Of a stretch of 64,000 bases of DNA, positions 11,448-21,499 are shown in pieces. Numbering within the stretch: the stretch's first letter is position 1; every line of letters begins with the position of its first letter. A program made the translations under genes and the position numbers. Location of the stretch: the NCBI GenBank assembly GCA_947311845.1, contig CAMZMU010000012.1, forward strand, positions 8,684,907 through 8,748,906, written 5' to 3'. The notes beneath the pieces were generated by a model. It was not told where the DNA came from. It was given only the letters and a program-made list of their open reading frames with translations, and did not search any database. The DNA comes from Poa pratensis. Taxonomy: Eukaryota > Streptophyta > Magnoliopsida > Poales > Poaceae.

Positions 11448-12642
11448 GAATGTATATAGGTGGAAACTCTCAACTCACTCAAAAACCGAAAGAAATTGTG
11501 GATCTTACCGTTCCAAAGTGAATTAGCAAAGCTTACCAACTTGTAGCAGTAGCACGGGCACGGATGTGATGTAGCGAATATTAAGGGTCTCAAAGAGTCA
11601 CACGACAAAACCAGGGTATTTAGTGGGGCTTGGTATGGATACCTAACAACACCAAATACAAATCCTATTTGCTGCTCGTGTGATACTTGGAAACACTGGA
11701 AACACACGCGTGGAGACAAACGTGGCAAGCAACTATATGGATGAAAGTGTTGCAATGCACTCGAAAGACACTAGCAAATAGCTCAATGAGAACAGGCACA
11801 AGATTGCTCAAAATACTAATGCAAACAGCAATGTAAACAGCTCCAAACTTGTTGTAACTCGCAACCAATTTCAGACCAATTTTCAGGCCTCTTTTTTTTT
11901 TTTGTATACTCTCGTATTTTTATACTTTCTCACGTACAATTTCAGACTTTTCACTGTAGCACTTCGCTTTCGGCCACAATATGTCGCACCGCGGAGCAAA
12001 AATTTTCAGAAAAACAAAGCCGTGCAAATAACCTATTGAGCAGCCTGTGAGCACAAAAATTAACTAGTCTTATGGGTAAGCTCCTAAATATATATGTTAT
12101 AGATAGGCTGTAGCTAAGTCTCACAAAGATACGGATTGGAAATCCTAAGAAAGTTGCGACAGAAACTAGTTCTACTTGTACTCGGACTCGCGGCAGATAA
12201 CCCGCTCTTTTTGTGCCGCGGCAGGGCAGGGACTCCGAATTCGAGTAGAGCACGGGATCGCGCGGCAGCGTTTTGAGCAAATTTGTGCCGGGCACGGCAG
12301 GGACTTGGAGTCCGATTAGAACTAGGAGACCAACTCGGTAACTAATTTTTTTTTTTGTGGGATTTTCGTGTTTAGACTCGGAACAGAATTGAAGAACAAA
12401 CCGACTAGGAAATTGAAAACCGAAACCTAAACCTAGACAACTCGACACAAAAAGGAAAAAAAAAAACAGGGACGCAAAGAACAGATCAACACGAACAGCA
12501 ACTAGAAGATGCAATCGGTGCTATCTAGTCTATGGCGATTTCTAAACCCTAATATTTTTGTGTGGCTTTTTCTGTATAGGACGAAAATAAATCTAAACTA
12601 CGGGGATGGATTTGTGGATGCTCACCGAGTAAACGCTGGAAA
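11448..12642 (-). other. Leader (5' untranslated region) of element M
   Basis: About 1.2 kb separates the PBS from the gag start. It has short open frames only, T-rich and A-rich runs, and no recognisable domain. A long leader carrying dimerisation and packaging signals is usual for plant gypsy elements; no specific signal is identifiable here. Confidence 0.7.
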
Positions 12643-12652
12643 TCTGATACCA
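12643..12652 (-). other. Primer binding site of element M (tRNA-Met initiator)
   Basis: On the minus strand TGGTATCAGA starts three nucleotides after the LTR end and is complementary to the 3' end of plant initiator tRNA-Met. Confidence 0.92.
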
Positions 12653-12655
12653 AGA

Positions 12656-13665
12656 TGATAAGGGGTGGCCCGATCTTCTCAGTGAGTCGATGGTGGATTT
12701 GGTGGATGATGTAGATAACTCGCGGATGCTCTCGAACTCTCCGGCTGTTCCCCCGTTGCCAATGCAACAGCTCTTCAACCCAATGGATATTCGCAACACC
12801 ACACGCTGGTGCAACGTAGCCGCCGACCACGAAGCGGTTTTGCAATCTGCTAATTCCCAATGGAACAACAGATCACACTCAAACTTTGGTAGCAAACTCT
12901 CCAGATCGCAACAAAGTGGAGAGGGGAATTCCTGATCGCAGCAAAGAGGAACTCGATTTCAGATGAATGCTTAAAGCAAGTTCAATCTAGGGTTTTGTTT
13001 AAACGTGGTCTAAGGCTAAAAGCCACGACTTACAAGCCTATATAAAGGCTGCTGGACGTCCAACTTAGGGTTGGAGTCGAAAACAACCATATCTCTAACT
13101 TCCCTAACTTAAAGGACTCTATTTGGAAACTGGCAGGAAACAGCCGTCGATTTGTTTTGGTCACCGAGACTTGTCCGAGTTGAACCGGGGCTTGGGGTCG
13201 GATCCGTTGGAAAGGATTTGTAATTTCCTTTCCAACCTGTGCTTCGTTGCTTTATTTGGACTTCATATGAATAATCCTTGGCTGTTTCAAATTCGGGACT
13301 TCTGTCAGTCCGAATCGAATATCGCTTCCTCGATGGCTCCTTCTTCGTCTTCCCCTCTTGCGCATGCCTCCCGCTCCTCCCTCGCGCCATTGGGGACGTC
13401 GTGCTCCAGTCCTTGCTGCTCCTCTAGCCCTCCGTCAACGTTCGTGTTATCAACAACCCTGATCATACACAAGTGCATAGACTTAGGTAGTATAAAATTC
13501 TCATTATCACAAACATTGTATTTAATTAAGAGTGAGTTCACCTGTTGTCCAAGTAACTTGGCACGAGCTCTTGTCATCGGTCCAATCCTCACTTCATCAG
13601 GCTTGTCTTGAACAGCAACATCATCAATGGAAGAAAATGGTAAAGGACTAGGGATGTCCTCATCA
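12656..13665 (-). repeat. 5' LTR of element M, complete (1010 bp)
   Basis: Runs from TGATGAGGACATCC (13665) to CCCCTTATCA (12656) in element orientation and is followed by the PBS. It is the uninterrupted partner of the LTR at 893-6703. It is preceded by a PPT and pol sequence rather than host DNA, so it is an internal, shared LTR of a tandem structure. The frame ending at 13305 is the LTR-encoded pol tail. Confidence 0.93.
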
Positions 13666-14595
13666 TCCTCCCCCCTTGAAAAGGCGTCGACCCCGACGCG
13701 TCAAGGTACTCTTCAGCATATGGCGTCAAATCAGCAACGTTGAACGTATTACTCACGCCAAACTCAGTAGTAGGAAGATCTATCTTGTATGCATTATCAT
13801 TTATCTTGGCAAGAACCTTGAACGGACCATCACCACGCGGCATCAACTTGGACTTGCGCTGAACAGGAAATCTGTCTTTGCGAAAGTGCACCCAAACCAT
13901 GTCACCGGGTTGAAAGATCACCTCCTTTCTTTTCTTGTTTACACGAGCTGCATTGTACTTGCCTTTCTTCTCAATAGCTTCTTTAGTCTTCTCATGTATC
14001 TTCCTCACAAAATCTGCACGCTTCGATGCCTCCATGTTGACTCTCTCATGTAACGGAAGCGGCAGCAAATCAAGCGGCGTAATGGGTTTGAAACCATACA
14101 CCACCTCAAACGGACACAATTGCGTGGTTGAATGTATCGCCCTGTTGTATGCAAACTCCACATGCGGCAAACACTCCTCCCACACACGCAGATTCTTCCT
14201 CACCATTGTCCGCAGCAACGCCGAAAGTGTGCGGTTCACCACCTCCGTTTGACCATCAGTTTGGGGATGACAAGTGGTACTAAACAGCAGCTTCGTTCCC
14301 AGCTTGCCCCAAAGTGTCTTCCAGAAGTAGCTCATGAACTTCACATCACGGTCAGAAACGATCGTCTTGGGTACTCCATGTATGCGCACGATCTCCCTGA
14401 AAAACAGGTCAGCAATATGCGACGCATCGTCGCTTTTGTGGCAGGCAATAAAATGTGACATCTTAGAAAAACGATCCACTACCACAAAAATAGAATCATG
14501 TCCTCTCCTGGTTCTAGGCAATCCTAACACAAAATCCATGCTTATGTCCTCCCATGGAGTTGTAGGTGCAGGAAGAGGAGTATACAAACCATGAG
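13666..14595 (-). pseudogene. pol: Pol fragment (integrase core to C-terminus) between truncated and full LTR of M
   Basis: This 930-bp stretch repeats 6704-7633 almost exactly (differences include one G fewer in the PPT and two substitutions near 14136 and 14197). It starts just after the integrase zinc site, keeps the three DDE residues and reads through the PPT. Its left part is missing: at 14596-14600 it is fused to LTR sequence through the shared pentamer GCTTC. An open frame (14662-13589) runs from the LTR into this fragment but is a by-product of the fusion. Confidence 0.9.
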
Positions 14596-14937
14596 GCTTC
14601 CTCGATGGCTCCTTCTTCGTCTTCCCCTCTTGCGCATGCCTCCCGCTCCTCCCTCGCGCCATTGGGGACGTCGTGCTCCAGTCCTTGCTGCTCCTCTAGC
14701 CCTCCGTCAACGTTCGTGTTATCAACAACCCTGATCATACACAAGTGCATAGACTTAGGTAGTATAAAATTCTCATTATCACAAACATTGTATTTAATTA
14801 AGAGTGAGTTCACCTGTTGTCCAAGTAACTTGGCACGAGCTCTTGTCATCGGTCCAATCCTCACTTCATCAGGCTTGTCTTGAACAGCAACATCATCAAT
14901 GGAAGAAAATGGTAAAGGACTAGGGATGTCCTCATCA
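14596..14937 (-). repeat. Truncated outer LTR of element M (342 bp)
   Basis: Starts TGATGAGGACATCC at 14937, next to the GGTTG target copy, and matches the first 342 bp of the full LTR before switching to pol sequence at the GCTTC junction. It is the true outer 5' end of the M insertion. Confidence 0.92.
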
Positions 14938-14942
14938 GGTTG
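14938..14942. repeat. Target-site duplication GGTTG, right copy (element M)
   Basis: Pairs with 888-892; the N sequence continues directly afterwards with agcatgggag. Confidence 0.93.
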
Positions 14943-15592
14943 AGCATGGGAGTTTCCCTTCAACCTTGGAGGCGTATGGAGTTGAGGAAACCGAGCCTAT
15001 CCCTATGAGCTTGAGTTATGAGATGGTACCAATCCCATGTGAGCATGAGAGCCACTTAGCCCACTTGAGTGAGAGTGAGAGTGAGTTGAGTGCCTCCACC
15101 ATATGTGAGTTTGAGTGCTTTCACTTTGAGGGAATGAGTGATACACCACTTGAGTTGAGAGAGGTAGTTGATAGGTCTTATGAGGCCATTTCGAATTCTA
15201 ACAACTTAACCTCTACCTCTAGTGTGTTTTCTCATTGTGTGCTAGGTTCCATGGATGATGATGATGATGCCACCCCATGTCTACTTCAAGATGAACAAGT
15301 CGGCTACATGGAAGCCCCTACTACTTCAACACCTACTTCACAAGAGTGGGACTGCAAAGGTATGGGTGTTGATGTGACCATGTTCCCGCTAGTGGACATG
15401 ATGAACTATGATTGTTTGCATGCTAGGGATGATTCTATTGATGTCACATATGATTCGTTCTTATTCCCATGTGATACTTTGTGTGAAACCAATGTTGATC
15501 ATGTGGAATCACCTATTTGTGATGATTTTGCCATGAGCATGCCTTGTTATGAATGTTTCTATTTTCTCCCATTGTGGCTTGCAACATGTTGA
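14943..15592 (+). pseudogene. Gag-like protein of element N, copy 1, second part
   Basis: Continues the frame left at 892 in phase. It encodes the last EHG-x-FPS repeat region followed by an acidic, Glu/Ser-rich segment with no known domain. It matches 20568 onward in copy 2 up to about 15510, beyond which copy 2 has a deletion. The frame stops at 15590-15592, 40 nt inside the next open frame, which continues the protein-like sequence one base back. Either a single-base lesion in the T-rich stretch around 15555-15575 or a programmed shift separates them; a lesion is more likely. Confidence 0.7.
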
Positions 15593-16673
15593 ACAATTTC
15601 TCTTTCACATGTGTTGCTTGCACTAATGTTGAAATGCTTGATAATGAGATTGCCCCCATAGCTTTCTCACTTTTTGGAGCTGTGTCATTTTCTCTTATGG
15701 ACCTTGTTCCATCCTTCACTTTGCATAGTGACTATCCACATATGTCATATTTTCCAATTGATTTTTGTGTGGTTGGTAATGTGCAAATGAAGAGACACTT
15801 CATGATGGATGATGTGTTCATATACCGTGCACATAACTTCTTCATATGCTGTCTTGTGTGTGCCGGTAAACGCATGATAATGTCAACCTCAATTGAGCAT
15901 GAGTTGACAATACGAGCTCTTGAGAGCATACATGTGAGTAGTGGATCGAATCCAACTCTCAAATCTTTCTCATGTTTTGCATCAAACAAGTTGAACAATT
16001 TCTCTTGCTTATGGTTTGTTTGCAATCATGATGGTGTTTTTGGTCTCTCCTATGACATGCATGTTTCCTTGATCTTTCACTTGGATGGTTTATGTGTTGC
16101 CACAAATATGATGAACACTTGTTCTTTCCAATGGGCTGCTTGCAAACATAATGACATTTTGTGCATGTCTTGTCATGAGTTCATTTCGAGAAATTGCTTG
16201 AACATTGACCTTGCATATGCGTTGACTTTCACATATTTGTGTTGTGCTAATGGTGTAATGAATATGAATGGACATGTCATTGATGATATGCTCCTCTATC
16301 TTGCACACACTTGGTTTGCTTGGTCTTTGATGTGTAGGTCGTACCTTTGGATGAGCCTCCATGAGTTGTTTCAACCACGCATTCCTATGACGGAAGTTCT
16401 TGCAAGAAGAGCACATTGGCATCTTGCTAAGGTGACTTCCTTCTACATAAGCGCTCATGCGATGACCTTCAAGAATTGGCTACTCTTTGAGTGTTGTTTT
16501 GTCTTCCTTGTGAATCTTGTAGGTTACTTGAAAGGCGAAGGAACATTGAAGAAGTGCCACACCATTTCCATCGACTACATGGTGAACCACACGACAAGGT
16601 CTACACGTCTACCTCCTTGCCATGATGATGAGCAAGAGTCGAGGACGACTCTTTTTAAAGGGGGGGGGGGAGA
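15553..16673 (+). CDS. Downstream ORF of element N (Cys/His/Phe-rich), reading into the LTR
   Basis: The frame opens with an ATG directly after a TGA, runs through the PPT at 16657-16673 and ends at 16995 inside the LTR (480 codons). The sequence is hydrophobic and rich in Cys, His, Met and Phe. It contains an imperfect repeat with the pattern LNNFS...C..C (near 15585, 15985 and, more diverged, 16110). It has no catalytic motif I recognise. The last residues before the PPT ([18 protein letters not shown]) closely match the end of pol in element A ([15 protein letters not shown]), so this frame occupies the position of the pol C-terminus. It may be the continuation of the Gag-like protein rather than a separate gene. 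Copy 2 lacks most of it. Confidence 0.55.
16657..16673 (+). other. Polypurine tract of element N, copy 1
   Basis: AAAG plus ten G and AGA directly precede the LTR start TGATGTAGCCC. It lies in the open frame (FKGGGG). Confidence 0.9.
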
Positions 16674-17770
16674 TGATGTAGCCCAACCTAGGACCATCAC
16701 CATGTCAAGCATCCCAACTCATCGCAAGTCACCACGAACCTCAAAGGTGAACTCCTTCCTCTATGTGAACCTCGATATGACACTTTGGAATGGTATACTG
16801 CTTGACCATCGTCACTTTGTATTGCTAGTCATGACGAGTACGACTCCACGGGAAGATGGCCAAGGCGCACGAGGAATGGAGTCCGACAAGACGGTGGCTT
16901 GGAAGAGGAGAAGGAAGAGGAGCCATCAGCTCCAGGAGCGGTACTACCGCTGCATGCAGCGGTACTACCGCCAGGCGCCAGACGACCCAGGCTGAAGAAG
17001 CGGAAGCTCCGGCAGCGGTAATACCGCCCGTGCCGAGCGGTACTACCGCCAAGACCTAGGAGCGATACTACCGCTGTAGCTACCGCCACCTCTACCGCGC
17101 AACCGGAAATGCGTACTGTATCGCCAACGGTACTTGGCCGGTACAGGCCACGTACTACCGCTGGAAAAGAGCATCCTTTTATTCGTGCGAGTACACCGCT
17201 ACTACCGCCGGGTGCAGTGGTACTACCGCCCCTTTCCAGGAACGGTACTACCGCTGCCTGCGTGCAGAAGCAGGGAATATTCCCTTGTATCTCTCCCCAC
17301 CTACCCCTTTGGGTCAAACCTATATATAGGCACCTACCCCCTCCAGATCTAGATAGACTATGTTTTGAGATTAGAGTAGAGCTAGACTCCTTCTTCTCAA
17401 AGGTCTCCTTCCTCCCCTTGTGGGGATGGTTCCTCCCCTAGTGGAGAAGATCCCTTCGTGGATTCAAGACCTCTACTTCTAGTTTGACTACTTGCCAATC
17501 TTTCATCCTCGGGTGACTTTATTGGATCGGTTCGGTTGACCATTGGAGAAACAACCATCCAAGATCCCTTCATGTATGTACTTGCCGATCTCCCACCTTC
17601 GTGTGGATTCTATTGGGCCGGTTGGACCGACCGGTAAGGGAAACGGTTCTTGTATCTGGTGTGTGAGTTCTTGGTGTTCTTCCTCGTGATCTTCGTGTTC
17701 TTGCGTGAGTTCGTCCACATCCTCCGTCAATCCGTGAAGATCGGCCACCCTAGAGGACTTATCCTCATCA
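16674..17770 (+). repeat. Middle LTR of element N (1097 bp)
   Basis: Starts TGATGTAGCCCAACC after a PPT and ends TTATCCTCATCA before a PBS, so it serves as 3' LTR of the left internal region and 5' LTR of the right one. It holds a cluster of CGGTACTACCG motifs (about 16940-17250), a TATATATA box at 17331-17338, and a coding-derived start in which VNSFL and NGILL remain of the tail seen in the other LTRs. Compared with 21500-22613 it lacks one motif copy (about 17 bp) and has several substitutions. Confidence 0.9.
17331..17338 (+). promoter_or_regulatory. TATA box of the N LTR
   Basis: TATATATAGG lies about 80 bp downstream of the last CGGTACTACCG motif; the equivalent in the last LTR is at 22169-22176. 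Promoter role inferred from position and sequence. Confidence 0.6.
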
Positions 17771-17772
17771 TA

Positions 17773-17784
17773 TGGTATCAGAGC
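17773..17784 (+). other. Primer binding site of element N (tRNA-Met initiator)
   Basis: TGGTATCAGAGC, two nucleotides after the LTR end, complementary to the initiator tRNA-Met 3' end. Confidence 0.93.
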
Positions 17785-19171
17785 ATGGTTGCCACGGATT
17801 TGACTTTGTTTCCCCCACAAATCCCTCAAATTTTTCTTTGATTTTGAGAAATTCGAAAATTGCCACCAAAAATAGCCCCAAATTGCTTTTGGATCGATCT
17901 GAGATTTGAGTGCGTTTTTGCAGGTTTTGATCCATATATCTATTGCTAAACTTGTTGATCTACCTTCCCTTGCGTTCCCATAGCCTAATTCCATCATTTG
18001 GACCTCCGATTTGTTGTTTTGAGCTCCGTTTTTCCGCCCAAAATCGCGAAATTTCCATCTCGGGTTCAGTTTCTGGAGCTAGCGGTACTACCTCTAGCCG
18101 CCAGCGGTACTACTGTTCCGGCAGTACTACCGCTACCAGCAGCGGTACTACCGCCAGCACCTGGAACAGACACGAAATCAGCATTTCAGTACCACGGTTT
18201 TGGCCATATCTTTTGATTTCGGACTCCGTTTTTGGTGTTCTTCGGCTCATTTCGAAGCTACGATCAAGGCCTTCATCACCATTGGAGTTGATCCACCATC
18301 CACCACCACCAAAATCCGTGGGCAAGCACGAAACTTCTACAACAAAGGGTGAAGAACATCGACAAAAGGTATAACATCGCCAATCTTTACCCCTTGCCAT
18401 TCCGTTGAAAGCCACACTATATCTTTGCGATTACCATGTCCTATTGAGGCTAGCTCTTGATGATTGCTTGGGCTTTGCACATTTGCACCGTGTAGTTTCC
18501 GAGCAAAAGTTGTGCGCTAGTTCATATATCATATATCTTGTTGTTGGCATAAAAGAGAAGTGGGTGTGCAAAATAGAAAAAGAGTCCAAAGAGACAAGAG
18601 AAAGGAAGCAAAAAGTGCCAAATCAAAAGAGAAAAGAAAAGAAAGAAACACCACTTGCCATATCTAGTAGGAAAGCGCAAGCTCGATGAACATCTTGTAG
18701 GTGGTGCATTGTTGTGCAAATCTTGTAGCCCACCAAATAAATTGCAATCGAGCTAGTGGCTCTCCTTGTACTTGTGCAACACGAGCTTATAGTCTTTGCT
18801 AGGATCATATGGTTCTTTAGCTCACTTCTTGGTTGCATAAGTCCCATTTATCTCTCCGCGCGTGTGTTTCCTTGAACTACATTCCTATCTTTTGAGATTG
18901 ACTTGTATTTGCTTTGTGATCATCGTGGTTCTCTACTTGCTTTGACAATATCTTGGTTTCCGGTTGGTTCAATTTGCTTTCCACCTACCATACCTTCCCA
19001 CCAACTTTTAAGCCGTGTGTGTTTTGGAGTTTGCTTTGGATACTTGAACACAAGCATTTTACTTTGTGATCGTTTCTCTTGGTGGTCCACGACGTCCAAT
19101 ACTATCTACAAGGTGAGAGGTTGTGTTCTAGTTCCTTTCCACTCCACATATATACACTTGTCTTAGTTGAC
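17785..19171 (+). other. Leader of element N
   Basis: About 1.4 kb without a convincing gene. It carries exact and near copies of the CGGTACTACCG-type motif (about 18080-18150), a purine-rich run (about 18555-18650), and short blocks recognisably related to the leaders of elements A and C (for example gtgcaaatc...gtagccca...attg, and gacaatat.cttg...ttgctt). The shared blocks indicate common descent of N and the autonomous-type family. Confidence 0.65.
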
Positions 19172-21163
19172 ATGTCTAGGGAGAGTGAATGCCACTATGG
19201 AGGCCAAGATGATGTTGAGTACATGATGAGCCACAACAACTATGATGCCTCAAACTTTGAGGACATGGGGGACTACTACGACTACTACTCCGACAATGAC
19301 CCCCATGACATGATGGATCATCACCAAGACTTCCGCTACAACTACTCCGACTACGACTCCGAAGATTGCTCAAGCTTCACCGACATGGAGAACTACTACG
19401 ACTACAACTCCAAGTACTCCGACGAGAACTTTGGCTCTACCATGGTCAAGAGCGGCACCACCAAGCGTCATGGCACAACCTACTTCTATGGTTCACGCTC
19501 AAGACGGTGCTCCGACAAGAAGACCACCATGAGTTCATCTTATGGAGCTCCATCTACTTCCAAGAGTGCCAAGCTTCGCCATTCTCCAACAACTTCAAGA
19601 AGGAGCTATGACAAGGCCATCGCCAAGAGCGACAAGCTTCGACATTCTCCTTCAACTTCAGGACGGCGCCCCAAGAAGTGCATCGACGAGGCAAAGCTCC
19701 AAATTGTCAAGGATGCCATGGACAAGTATGCCAAGAGCCTAAGTCCTTTATCTAGCTCATCAAGGCGCCACAAGAAAGATGCCAAGGTGGACCCCAACAT
19801 GTCACCAAGCTCTAGTGGAAGCTCCAAGGAAAGGTCGCCAAGGCAACAAGCACGCCGACGTCAACATGAGGAGAAGCATCCAAATGACTTTCGGCGACAC
19901 CCTACAACTCAAGAGCGTCAACGTCGACATGAGAAGAAGACGGCGACAAAGGCGCATCCTATGGTGTCCCCTAGTGCTACCACTCCAAGTGCGCCAACAA
20001 GAGCTACAAGTCCCATCTTTGACGAGATCATGGCCGACATCGACAACTTCTTCGAGAATCTCATTCATCGACGCCGGAAGAAACATGGTCACAAACGTGA
20101 GGCCGCTACACCATTGGCGCCCCTCTCAAGCACTTCTCATGATATGGCCTCTACACCAAGTGCCATCACCACATTGGCCCCCATATGGGAAAATGAAGAC
20201 CTTCTATGTGACAATTGCCAAGGCCAAGACCATGACCCACGTGAATGTCCCAATCTCTTGTGCCCACTATGCAATAGAAGAGGTCATATGATGTGGGAGT
20301 GCAAAGTTGGTGAACAAAACGGTGACCAAGACGGTGAGAAGACGGTCGAGCATGGGATTTTCCCTTCGACCAAGGAGGCGAGCATGGAGAATGCTATCAC
20401 CTATGACCATGGGTCAAGTGATGATGATGCCGAGCATGGGATGTTCCCTTCGGCAATGGAGTCAAGTGATGAAGCGGAGCATGGGATTTTCCCTTCCGCA
20501 AAGGAGTCGAGTAATGATGCCTACATTATGGCATTGACATTTGGAGGCGAGTTGGTTGAGCAGGTTGAGCATGGGAGTTTCCCTTCAACCTTGGAGGCGT
20601 ATGGAGTTGAGGAAACCGAGCCTATCCCTATGAGCTTGAGTTATGAGATGGTACCAATCCCATGTGAGCATGAGAGCCACTTAGCCCACTTGAGTGAGAG
20701 TGAGAGTGAGTTGAGTGCCTCCACCATATGTGAGTTTGAGTGCTTTCACTTTGAGGGAATGAGTGATACACCACTTGAGTTGAGAGAGGTAGTTGATAGG
20801 TCTTATGAGGCCATTTCGAATTCTAGCAACTTAACCTCTACCTCTAGTGTGTTTTCTCATTGTATGCTAGGTTCCATGGATGATGATGATGCCACCCCAT
20901 GTCTACTTCAAGATGAACAAGTCGGCTACATGGAAGCCCCTACTACTTCAACACCTACTTCACATGAGTGGGACTACAAAGGTATGGGTGTTGATGTGAC
21001 CATGTTCCCGCTAGTGGACATGATGAACTATGATTGTTTGCATGCTAGGGATGATTCTATTGATGTCACATATGATTCGTTCTTATTCCCATGTGATATT
21101 TTGTGTGAAACCAATGTTGATCATGTGGAATCACACATGGTTTGCTTGGTCTTTGATGTGTAG
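19172..21163 (+). CDS. Gag-like protein of element N, copy 2, with tandem CCHC zinc knuckles
   Basis: I take the start at 19172 (MSRESECHYGG); the frame is open further upstream to 19079. It gives 663 residues. In order: an acidic Tyr/Asp-rich N-terminus (about 1-90), a Ser/Arg/Lys-rich basic region (about 95-290), two CCHC knuckles (C346, C349, H354, C359; C364, C367, H372, C377), four imperfect repeats with EHG-x-FPS (about 392-470), then an acidic C-terminus. The paired knuckles argue for RNA or DNA binding, as in nucleocapsid proteins. No protease or polymerase follows. The C-terminus is altered: a 796-bp deletion relative to copy 1 joins residues near 21133 to out-of-frame sequence, ending at 21163. 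It is probably a Gag-derived protein of a non-autonomous element. Confidence 0.75.
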   Translation: MSRESECHYGGQDDVEYMMSHNNYDASNFEDMGDYYDYYSDNDPHDMMDHHQDFRYNYSDYDSEDCSSFTDMENYYDYNSKYSDENFGSTMVKSGTTKRHGTTYFYGSRSRRCSDKKTTMSSSYGAPSTSKSAKLRHSPTTSRRSYDKAIAKSDKLRHSPSTSGRRPKKCIDEAKLQIVKDAMDKYAKSLSPLSSSSRRHKKDAKVDPNMSPSSSGSSKERSPRQQARRRQHEEKHPNDFRRHPTTQERQRRHEKKTATKAHPMVSPSATTPSAPTRATSPIFDEIMADIDNFFENLIHRRRKKHGHKREAATPLAPLSSTSHDMASTPSAITTLAPIWENEDLLCDNCQGQDHDPRECPNLLCPLCNRRGHMMWECKVGEQNGDQDGEKTVEHGIFPSTKEASMENAITYDHGSSDDDAEHGMFPSAMESSDEAEHGIFPSAKESSNDAYIMALTFGGELVEQVEHGSFPSTLEAYGVEETEPIPMSLSYEMVPIPCEHESHLAHLSESESELSASTICEFECFHFEGMSDTPLELREVVDRSYEAISNSSNLTSTSSVFSHCMLGSMDDDDATPCLLQDEQVGYMEAPTTSTPTSHEWDYKGMGVDVTMFPLVDMMNYDCLHARDDSIDVTYDSFLFPCDILCETNVDHVESHMVCLVFDV

Positions 21164-21482
21164 GTCGTACCTTTGGATGAGCCTCCATGAGTTGTTTCAA
21201 CCACGCATTCCTATGACGGAAGTTCTTGCAAGAAGAGCACATTGGCATCTTGCTAAGGTGACTTCCTTCTACATAAGCGCTCATGCGATGACCTTCAAGA
21301 ATTGGCTACTCTTTGAGTGTTGTTTTGTCTTCCTTGTGAATCTTGTAGGTTACTTGAAAGGCGAAGGAACATTGAAGAAGTGCCACATCATTTCCATCGA
21401 CTACATGGTGAACCACACGACAAGGTCTACACGTCTACCTCCTTGCCATGATGATGAGCAAGAGTCGAGGACGACTCTTTTT
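21164..21482 (+). pseudogene. Remnant of the N downstream ORF, copy 2
   Basis: Matches 16338-16656 of copy 1, the C-terminal part of the downstream ORF. An open frame (21030-21821) covers it, runs through the PPT into the LTR and retains the [12 protein letters not shown] tail. Its upstream part was removed by the 796-bp deletion. Confidence 0.6.
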
Positions 21483-21499
21483 AAAGGGGGGGGGGGAGA
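21483..21499 (+). other. Polypurine tract of element N, copy 2
   Basis: AAA plus eleven G and AGA directly before TGATGTAGCCC. Confidence 0.9.

Larger units (their letters stand above)
893..14937 (-). mobile_element. Element M: Ty3/gypsy chromovirus-type retrotransposon with three LTRs, inserted in N
   Basis: Read on the minus strand the order is: truncated LTR (14937-14596), pol fragment (14595-13666), full LTR (13665-12656), PBS, leader, gag-protease ORF, RT-RNase H-integrase ORF, PPT, full LTR (6703-893, interrupted by a Helitron). One 5-bp duplication (GGTTG) flanks the whole assembly, so it behaves as a single insertion that was later rearranged. The two full LTRs are each 1010 bp without the Helitron, and I find only two base differences between them by eye, indicating a young insertion. 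Gag-pol domain order is GAG-PR-RT-RH-INT, as in Ty3/gypsy. The pol frame reads through the PPT into the LTR; with the integrase tail this suggests the CRM lineage. Confidence 0.9.

Noticed and set aside
16829..17317. Frames rich in RYYR, VLPL or GTTA repeats in the LTRs
   Set aside because: These are translations of the CGGTACTACCG motif in three frames on both strands, without conservation of a start or length.
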